NCBI GenBank assembly: GCA_000708835.1
Contig: DF237680.1
Coordinates: forward strand, 1 to 31,257
Origin: Klebsormidium nitens
Taxonomy: Eukaryota; Streptophyta; Klebsormidiophyceae; Klebsormidiales; Klebsormidiaceae
DNA length: 31,257 nucleotides
Reading direction: 5' to 3'
The notes beneath the pieces were generated by a model. It was given only the letters and a program-made list of their open reading frames with translations. It was not told where the DNA came from and made no database searches. Position numbers and translations under genes: made by a program. Shown here piece by piece: positions 20,482 to 30,200 of this stretch; position 1 is the stretch's first letter; each line of letters starts with the position of its first letter.

Positions 20482-23368
20482 TCACATGTTCTTGCGAGCG
20501 CGTGGCGGGAGGAACGCGTCCAGAGTCATTCCAATGCGGGACAGGTTGTTGATCAGCTGGATGTTCTCCTCCTCGGTCTTGGGGATCGTCTTAATGAACA
20601 CGTCCTGCGTTTGTTTGCTGATCTGGCCCTTGACCATCTCCTTCACCGAGCCGAAGTAGTGAGCGGATTCGTCGTCCTTGGAAGAGATGTAGTCAAACAC
20701 TTCCTTGATCTCGGTGTTGTTGCCCTGCGTTCTCTTTCTTGAAACTTCGATGCGGCTGATCGTCTCGTCTGGGAACGCCTTGAAGAGCCTCTTTGCTTTC
20801 ATGTCCAACTCGTTCTGCAAGAGTGCACCACATTAACGGTGACTTTCAAGAAGTCGTACATCAGCTGTCGATTTTGAAAGCAAACCTGGCTGCGCGCAGA
20901 CGCAGATTCTGGAGGTGCGAATCGCATATAGCAGCAATATCTAGACCGGCAAAAGTGATAAGGTCGATCCGCGCTTACCAATTGGTCTTGGGCGTCGTCG
21001 TCTTGCCAGTCGTCGTCGTCGTCGTCATCTTCTTTCTCACGGAGACCAACCTGCTTCCAGCCGAGGACTTTGCTGCAGACCTTGTTGACCTCTCGATCAT
21101 TCTCAAACTCGATCCTCTGCCTCGTGCTCAGGTTCACGAAGTTCCAAGCCTGCCGCACGTCGTCTTCCGTGATGAGGAAGGAGTTGGGGTCTTCGACCAG
21201 AGTCTCGTAAGCAGGATCAAGAACCAGGTTCATTGCTCTAAAGATTGCAGAAGTCTGTAGCACCTCGCCCTTTGCCTTGGAGATGATCCCTGCACAGAAT
21301 CATACGCCTAAACTTCTTGCTTCTGTGTGCGGCTACCCAGCAATTTCAATTTATCACGGTCTTTGACTTGTCCAATCTGTATCATTCCAAGGATCATACA
21401 TTGATGTAAGAAGCACATTTCCACGAGTCCCCGCACAGAGATTTGTCAGAGACCTGTTCCTGAAGCTTTCAAACGCTCACTGGTTGAGGAAAGTCGTTCT
21501 CACCGGCCTTGTGAAGCAAGTCCTTCTCGTACAGCGCTCGCAAAACTTTTTGGATGTTGTCGAAACCCTCCCCAAAAACTTGTCGAGCGGCTCCTTGAAG
21601 TGTGAAGGTGGTCATGGCCTTGTCCTCTTCCAGGCTGTGTGTCAGCCAGTACAGCCGGTACATGAGCTGTATACCACAAAACAAAGCTGATCAGCAAGTT
21701 GAACGGGTTAAAGTGGTTTGAAAGTACAGACGATGGCATGAAGACAAGTATCGAACGCAAGGCGTCAAGTTGCTGATGGAGGATCCGACGCCTTACTCTC
21801 TGCATGATGTCGTTGTCCTGGTCGATAGCTTGCTTTTGGTCTGATTCAATGCACAGCTGGCCTGCAGAATATTCGTCTCAGCGTTAGAGTGTTTCTCGTT
21901 GCAGGCGAGCTGCCAGATGGGATCCTCTCAAGTCATCGTTACAAGCCACGTGCACCTCGCAGCAATGTTTCACACGTCATACGTCATACAGGTGAAGATC
22001 AGAATAAAGTTCTCCTGGAACTTACTGAAATCTGGAAACTCGGGGGGGGGGAAGACCATCTGCCAACGGTTCATCAAACCGTCGTTGGGAGTCTTGCTGA
22101 GCTCCCTCTCGAGCGGCTCCGGCTGAGTGAACCCTCCGATGCACACATGCGTGTACTCGCAAGTCTTGCTCTCGTTGTCGTTGACCAGCTCGCGAGTCCA
22201 GCTGGAGCCCCCCTTCAGTTGCAGAGCTCGAACTCTGTCGGAGTTCCCTTTCTTGTACGCATCGAGCATCTCGAAGAATTGATGTGCTTCTTCGAAGTGT
22301 AGCATCCCCGAGTGATCACGAGCAGACAGAATCATTTGGAAGAGCCTCTCGAAGTTCACCTGCACAAACATTCTTTTCCATGTTATGCAGATGTACAGGA
22401 GAAGGCTAGATCTTCATCAAGACTTGATTAAAGACGTATCTGCTTCAGGTGTAAATGCTGTTCTAGTTCCAAATCAGAGTTTGGAAGAATGTAGATGGCC
22501 TGCGTAGATTCACATACACTTTGTCACACTTAATTGATTGACATGAACCAAGCATTGGTTGTCAGTTATTATTCTCCCTCTATGGAACGTAAGGAAAGCT
22601 CACGAAAACCTGTATAGTGAAAATATATAACCTGGACAATGACAACGTTCATGTTATGCTCGCACCAGCCTATACAATCGACTGTACCGCAGCAAGACCA
22701 AACCTGGTCGGAATGAAGCATGTAAAAGCAAAATATTAGCCAACACATATATTATTTGGCTCTGGACTGTTCACATTCTGGAGCACATGGTTATTGTTGA
22801 ACGGATGCAGCATTCACAACTACCATTCAAATGACGATGCACGTACAAGATCAGGAGCAACTTAAAAGATTCACAGTTTAGATATTGGACTCATCGCTCC
22901 ATCCATCTTGACCTTCAGAAACTTCGTCTCTGACAAAAGCCTTTCCAAGTCGTTTGAGCCTTCCTTGTAAATGTCGCGGTCCAGATGCTTTAGAACATGC
23001 TCCTTGATCTCATCGTTGATGATGCCCTCAACCACGTCAACGTTCTTGTCGATCTTGTGGTAAGCCTGAGACTTGCCGAAGCCGCTAGGACCAACACAGA
23101 AACCCCAGTGGATCAGGTTGCTTTTCCAGTCCAAGCCTTCAACTACGACCTCCGCGTGTGGTCCGAGAAAGTAAGAAGCACACGTAATCATGGGGATCAT
23201 CAACATCCAGGAGCTTACGCCGATTCTCTTTCCCATCCTTTGAAGCATCTCCAAGACAGGCGGAGGATACGATAACTTGGCGTTCTCTTCATCAATGATC
23301 AAGCAAACATTTCGACACTGGCTCGGGTGGAACCCCTGGTCTCCGAAGCTCGACCTCTTCTGCGGCAT
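20482..23368 (-). CDS. DUF3987-family P-loop protein (putative helicase/ATPase)
   Basis: Exons on the minus strand: 23368-22913, 22359-22026, 21861-21797, 21666-21504, 21289-20979, 20814-20482 (TGA). All joins keep phase and give 553 codons from an ATG (MPQKRSSF). Visible features: Walker A GPSGFGKS at residues 93-100 after WKSNLIHWGFCV; a Walker B-like GMLHFEEAHQFFEML (HFEE 173-176); IGGFTQPEPLE at about 226-236 and DGLMNRWQMVFPPP at 245-258, the pattern I recognise from DUF3987 (YfjI-type) proteins; then a helical C-terminal half with an Asp run coded by a GTC repeat near 21020. Members are known mostly from phages, plasmids and other mobile elements, often beside primases. It is divergently arranged with PrimPol. 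Helicase activity is inferred, not shown. Confidence 0.72.
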
Positions 23369-24209
23369 CTTCTCAGCTGATCAGCTCGAAATTGGTATCC
23401 TGATGAGCAACCAAGATGAATCCTCGGTCGAGTCGATCAAAATGGAAGGGCCTCTTGCGCACAACTACTGCTGATCAACACACATGGCAACGGTGACAGA
23501 GCTTTGGTTTTGTGCTCAACACGCGATCCAGGCACGACTTGAGCAAAGAAGGTCGAGAGGAACGAGAAACGGAGCTCCGGCGGCCGTACTCCCGCACCTT
23601 GAACTGAGAGATGAAGCGACGCTGGGAAGGAGAGCTGCACTTCGTAACTCAAGAGCTGAGAATGAGCTAAGATTTCTAAGGATCTCGTTTTTATATTGAT
23701 CAGATCTTCAGGATCTTTGTGCTTATCTCCCAGTCAGACTTTTCAGACTCGTGAATTCGACGGAGAGAGGCTCAGAAGCCTCGGGCTTTGGTCGAGCTGT
23801 AGCTCAACTTGTCAGCCTTTGAAAACTTGTCGGCCTATTGAACCCCGAGGTTTCAAGCCGAAGCTAAGAGCGCAGGCGAATTGGCGGCCGCGGTGCCGCG
23901 GCGCGACGCACGCCGCAACGGAGTCTGCCTACCTAACGAAATTCGACGCCGCGCGGCCGCGCCTTTTCGCCCCAGGCGACGCGGCCACGCGCGTCGCGCA
24001 GATTGCTCCATCGCCATATTGCAAGTCCCTGTTGCAAACGAGCTTCGCTTCGGAGAACATCCATGTAAACCTCGTCCAGCAACATACCGCAATGATGCAG
24101 ATTCAGCATGATCCCCGCAACCCTCAAGGCGCCGAAGCCGTAATCAACAAGCGCACCTCCATTGCTTGCGGTAGGAATGTTAGAACCTGACACAGGGCCG
24201 ATCTAAGAA
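23369..24209. promoter_or_regulatory. Divergent intergenic region between DUF3987 and PrimPol genes
   Basis: About 840 bp separate the two start codons, so both promoters and 5' UTRs should lie here. It includes a strongly CpG-rich block at about 23881-24000 with repeated 'gcggccgcg' words. Open frames exist on both strands (plus 23697-24190; minus 24193-23933) but show no recognisable domain and no phase-consistent splice into either gene. A shared bidirectional promoter is inferred from layout only. Confidence 0.45.
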
Positions 24210-27200
24210 ATGGAGGAAAATCGGAATGGAAAGTCCTTTGTGCGGCCAAGCATTCGAGAAGCTATGCGCAAGAACCGGGACCAGGCAATTTCTGACATGC
24301 CTGGGTTCAATCTGCTCAACGACCGACTCGTCCTCCGCTATTTCAAGACCTTGAATGAAATGTACGAGTTTGCTGACAGTTATTTTGATGCCGAGAATCT
24401 CCTTTTTCTGGCCAGGCAAGACCCACAGTTTGGCTCATACAAATACTACGCAGTCACGATCGAAGCTTTCCTTAAAAGGTGAGTCCTCGCACAGCCTGCA
24501 ATAGCTGTCTAGACAGTAAGCAGAGATATATACCACAGGCCTGTCCTTGGAGTCAATATGTTTCTTATCAGCCGGTTTATATTTTGCACACTTTAATGGA
24601 TACTCGAGGTTCCACCAATTTTGCTATGATGCTTCTAGGACTCGACAGCAATATTGAATCTTTGAAAGGGCCACAACAGGCTGACAATGAACGTCTGATC
24701 TGACGCAGCTTTGGAGCCAATCGTGTGCAATGGCAACATACATACGAGATCTTCCGGACGGTGAGCTCTCCAGCTCGGACGTTCTCTGTTTTAGAACTGA
24801 AGACTCGGCCCAAGCTCGCTGCTGACAATTCGAGGAACGTGATGTAAGCATTCTCAGACCCCCGCTCAAGGGCCTCTTTCTCCTCGAACAGGGACGCCGC
24901 TGCCAGCTATTCTTCGACGTGGAGTATATGAAGGGGCTCAATCCGGGTCTACAAGCAGACTCTCTTGTGGACAGCCTTCTGTCAGTGACTGAAGAGTTGT
25001 GCAGGGAGACCTATGGAACTGGGACATGGAGAGATCGAATTGTCGAGCTTGATGCATCCTACGCCAGTGAGCACACTTGGACCTCAAAGAAGCTATTCAG
25101 AAAGCAAAGGTTTTGAATCACAGAAGCTGGCGATGATTCTTATCAATCTGGACAGAAAGAAACATGGCCCCGAATTGAAACGACGATTTCCAATGCGATT
25201 GAAACGCACTGCATACGAATTCTGCAGGCAAGTTCAGCCGACACCTCATCATTCCCATCTACGGAAGGTGTTTCGCGAATGTGCACCAAGAAATGCGGGG
25301 CTTCGTCCAAAAGGTCGGTCACATCGGGATGTGGAACTTCCGTCTTGTGCAGAACCCCAGTATCTTGTCTTGACCAGCCTGAGGGTTTGTTCGTTTTCAT
25401 CCCAGTAGTGGCGTCAAACAACAAGTAACTTACTACAACCGTCCCGTGTCCTCGAATAAGGACATTGTCCTCGATTAAGGACACAAAAAATCGCCATACT
25501 GCCACGTCATTAATTGACACGTGGCAGTGATTCCGAGTTGGTTATGGGTTTGGCCCGAACATATCGGACCTCTGGACTTCCGCAAAAATGTGATTTCGGT
25601 CAAAGTCAAAAATATCCCCTCTCTAGCTGCAGTGCTGTGCTTTGGCCTCCAGATCAGGGCACACATACTATCATTGGGGTCTTTCAAGCATACCAATTGG
25701 GTTCTTGACATCAGAAGGGGCGCAAATGGGCTGGAAAACGTTGGGAGGACATGGCAGGCCCCTCTACTCCCTCTGCTTTGGACCGTCATGCACCTGGATT
25801 AGGTCTGCTGGTGTTTGTGAAGGCTACCCACTTTGGGGAGCTTTGGGCTAAAAATGAGTTTGGTGATGAATGGGACAGCAAGCAGCTCGCAGGCACTGTG
25901 ACAGAGTACAAACATTCCAGAGGGAAAACTCCCGAGAAGTGGGGTTTGCTGTTTGAAGGGGACAGCCAGGTGTACTGGTTCACCAAAGAGTTGTTAGTTG
26001 AGGCGGGAGTGCCCCCCAGACTGCTGGAGTCGGACACGGGCAGCGCCCAAGCTGGGGGTCCTGGAGAGTTGGACCTCAGAACACCGTTGAGCAGAGGCAA
26101 GTCTAAGGTGGTGGACGGCAATGAGGAAGAAGTTGTCAGGCAGCCACGTAAGAGAGCAGCAACCAGGCCCTCGTTCCGCGACGACGCCACGGACTCAGAC
26201 GACGAGGATGAGTCCAATTCTGATGAGGTAGATGGGACCAGTGAATCAGATTCTGAGGGTGGTGCTGAAGGGGCAGCTGCATTGCCGCTTGGGGGCAGAG
26301 GAAGGGGCCGAGGCCGTCCTCCGGGCAAGAGGAATGTGGTCTTTCAGAAGCGGGCTGCCAAGAAGCATGGGAGACAGCGGGTGTCCAAGAAGCTTATGGA
26401 TGGAGCGTCGAGCGGTGATGAAGATGGGCTCAGCGATGAGGAGCTTGCTGAGGAAGGGGTTGGGCCTTTGGACAAGGAACCTGAGGCAGCCGCGGGGCCC
26501 TCTGCAGAGATGAGCTGGGAGCAGGTTGCGGAGGGGGATGTGCTTGAGGACGTGCAGCCCCCCCCATTCACAGGGCCAGCTTCACGGGTAAAAAACCTTC
26601 CCGGCCTGGCCATGCTGACGCCGCTGCAAGTCTTTTTGATGCTGGTTCCCCTGAGCTGGTGGACCTTTGTGGTCGAGCAGACCAACCGGTATGCGGCTGC
26701 AAGCAGAGGGGAGCAGGGGCTGCCCGAGGGCAGCGGACGAAGCTGGAGCCCTGTGACGCTGCAGGAGCTGCTGTCCTGGTTTGGGTTGGTCTTTGCTATG
26801 GCACTGCATCCGTTGCCTGCTCTTGCGCACTACTGGAGAACGGGGGTTCAGGGGGCTGTTCGCTTTCCGGGCTTTGGTAGTTTCATGTCGCAGAAACGCT
26901 TTGAGCAGATCAAGCGGTATCTGCATACTAACGACAATGCTCAGAGACCCCCTGACAAAGCCACTCGCGAGCACCGGCTGTGGCACATTCTCCCCCTGCT
27001 CAATCTTCTGGAAGAGACGTTTGCAAAGTTCTATACCCCCAACCAGCATGTAACCTTCGATGAGCGGATGATCCCTCTGAGAAATAGGGGCTGCCCTTGC
27101 CGAATCTATAACCCCAAGAAGCCCCACAAGTTTGGGGTTGAGCTTTTCTGCGCCGTAGATGCGGAGACGTTTTACTGCTTCTTCCAGTGGGTTTATGACA

Positions 27201-30200
27201 AGATCAAGGTTGCGGGGGATGGGTTGCACGACATGGTCGTGCGGAAGTTGGGTCAGAGAGTCCCCAAAGACAAGGGGCACGTGGTCATCCTGGACAGGGG
27301 GTTCACTGGTCCCCTGCCCCTTCGTGCTTTGAAAGAGGAAAACCTAGCTGCCACGGGGACGTGCCTGCCAAACCGGAAAATGTTCCCCAAAGAGATGCTG
27401 CAGCTGAACAGCAAGGCAGAACGGGGTACCATGAAGGCGGCTGTTTGCGAGGAGGACGGGATGGTGGCGGTGGCTTGGCAAGATAAGAAACCCGTCTTCT
27501 TTCTCTCCACTTGCCACGGGTTGAGCATGGGGGAGACCGGTCGGAGGGTTGCAGGAACGAGGGAGGAAGTGCCCTGCCCTGAGATTGCGTTTGAGTACAA
27601 CAAGTACAAAGATGCGGTTGATCAGTTTGACAAGTCTTGCTTGGGGCAGAATTACAGCCTTGAGATGGAAGTTGTGTCTCGGAAGTGGTGGGTCAGGGTG
27701 ATTTTGGGGTTGTTGGACGGGGCAATGCATAACGCATACGTGTTGTATCACGAGGCGCACCCGGAAGTCAGCCGCTTTGACTTCATGGTTACGTTGCAGC
27801 AGCAGTTGGTCGAGAACACTTTTGACAACCTTCCCGGCGCCAACAAGAGGGGGCGGTCGGGGGGGGCAACCACAACAACGGGGTCGGAGGAGGGGCACTT
27901 CTTGCATAGGGTGAAAGGGGCCTCCAACCGGTGCAGGGTTTGCTATGCTCGAGAAGGGAAGTCGGGCACGAAGGTGAACATGAAGTGCGGCACGTGCGGG
28001 ATTTTCTTGTGCCCGGGCGCGTGCAACGTTGATTGGCATACGTCCTCAGAGTTTGCGGCTAAGAGAAGGAAGTTGAGTGGCTAGTTAGGATGGTCTAGAA
28101 CGAAACTGGTCGCAAACAGAATTTCTGCGCGTCAGCAGTACAACAACACGTGTCGTATTTATTGTGACAAAACAGAGAGTTGACGGCCGAAATTGAGGTA
28201 TGTTACTTGTAAGTATGATATGTAGATAGGGTGTGTTTGATGGCTGCTAGTTTCAAAGTTTCAATCGTGTGACAAGTATGAAATCTGCCTCCAATGGCAA
28301 ATCTGTATGAAATCGGCGTACGTCATGTACTTGCATACGTGTGTGTGTGTTGGAAACCCAAAGAATGTGGTGCCTAGGTTCATATATAGTCTTCATATAT
28401 CATACTTGGAAAGTGTAGTAAGTTGCACACCTATTCATAATGGTTTACTATTTATTTGAAGTCGATATGGTCAAAATGTCCTCGATCCAGGACATTTGGG
28501 TGCACCACTCATTTCCAGAAACTGCTCTGTGCAATAAGATGTAGTCCTTATGAGTCCAAAAACTAATTCAATGTCAAAAGCAAGTTGACATCTGTGAAAA
28601 GATGTATTGAGGCTATTTCGGAACCAAATATAGAGGTCTACATCGTTGGTTTGCTATGGTTGACATGTATAAATATCGTGTCCTTAATTAAGGACAAAAC
28701 TGGGACGGTTGTAGTGTTAACGCTTTCCAGGTTTCATCCGAGATTTATCGACGGGTAGAGTCAGGTGACGAAGCCTGCAAGAGACTCATCGTCCAGCAGG
28801 GACCCGGGCTTGGTAACACACTCATCATAGACCAAGGGGTGTACACGAAGACACGACATCTGAGGACCATCTTTTCGACCAAACCGGACGGACCCGGTGT
28901 CCCTTTCACGCCCACCTGCAGGCTTTTCAAAGAGCAAGTAAGTTACGTACACGTTCAAAAGAGGACCTGGACTTTTTTTTGCGCTTGACAGGTTTGAAGC
29001 TTGAAAGGAGGAAGCCCTAAATGGTGGTAAATCCAACCTTTTCATCCGTTCGGTCTCTATTTCCTCCTCGCAGAACATCACCAAGCAGATCACGTGGTCC
29101 TTCGCATCCCTGGTGCCGGTCTACAGCAAACCACTTCCGTCTCTTCTACAGCAACAGGTGCATGATACATCCCTCTAGAGCTCTTTCCAGCCAAGTCTCA
29201 GGCAAGCGAAGGCGATAGCAGATCCAGAAAATGTTGCATACGGAACGCTAAAGATTGCAAGTAATATTCTGCCAGTACGAACCGCGTACTCATCCAGAAA
29301 ACGCGTGCTGAACATGGTGTCCTGCTTCGCTCACGGCAGGTGATTCCTCACGAAGAACAAGGAGCTGGCCCGGGACCTTCGACCACTGGACCAATCGAGA
29401 TGGGGAACCAAAAGGGATCAATCTTCATCCAGAGCCTAGAAGACTATCTGACGGCTTCTGTTCGGGAAAGCTCCAATGCTCCAGGCACGGACAGACAATA
29501 CGCTGCACTGATACCTTTGATTCTTTCAGTATCTTACAATCGTCCCGATCCTTCTGAATATCGTCAAGTTCTTTCAGCGCCATTCACCGTGTGCAGCTCA
29601 AGCAGAGTGCTCACACGTGACTGCAGATCAACCTTTCGTTCGAACTTCACTTTTTGTGAACATGCAGGAGCATTTATCTCATCTCGCTTCCTTGTAAACG
29701 AGGGATTCTTATCCTATTCGATCAGGGGAACAAAGTTCTGCTTCAACGTGAACCGAAACCATATGCAGAACAACGGTGAGAACCGCACCAATCCGACGTT
29801 GCGGCCTCTATTCAGCTCAGCATTGCGAGATGACTATCGCGTTCATCCATTCAAACGAATATTTGGCTTTCTGACAGACGATTATCCTAACGAACACGAA
29901 CTCTTTTTGCAGTCTACATTGTCGTCGATCTTGAGCGAGGCATCTACTATCAAAAATGTCACGATGCTGCATGTAAAGGTAAAGTACCTCTACAAAAGCT
30001 CTGCAAGCAGAAGAATAAGCGACTCGCAGAGCAGAACGCGTGAACCTCTTGCCACGTTTCATATCGACTGCTTACAATCGTCTCAGAGCTGAAGGTGAAA
30101 CTTTTGGTTTGCAGCTATGAAGTACAGGTCGGCTTTCGCAAATCTTCCAGAAGATCTACTGACAGAAACAAGGGCCGCAGTACAAAAAGTCACGGAACAG

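Larger units (their letters stand above)
25433..28716 (+). mobile_element. piggyBac-superfamily DNA transposon inside a PrimPol intron
   Basis: About 3.28 kb bounded by 13-bp perfect terminal inverted repeats (CTACAACCGTCCC at 25433-25445 and its complement at 28702-28714). The right end is followed by TG and then TTAA at 28717-28720, the piggyBac target sequence. On the left the flank reads 'cttac', so the expected TTAA is not intact. The element contains one transposase gene in the same direction as the host gene. Removing it leaves a normal intron of about 130 nt. The right end lies 10 nt from the 3' splice site at 28730. Confidence 0.85.

Noticed and set aside
23697-24190. Plus-strand frame of about 164 codons in the divergent spacer
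   Set aside because: Starts only at TTG, no recognisable domain, lies over a CpG-rich block; more likely promoter and 5' UTR.
23933-24193. Minus-strand frame as a first exon of the DUF3987 gene
   Set aside because: Begins with GTG after a stop and no in-phase junction to the ATG exon at 23368 was found; the P-loop exon already has a good ATG.
25786-26328. Antisense frames over the transposase (180 and 231 codons)
   Set aside because: Shadows of the acidic/Ser-rich coding strand with no domain of their own.
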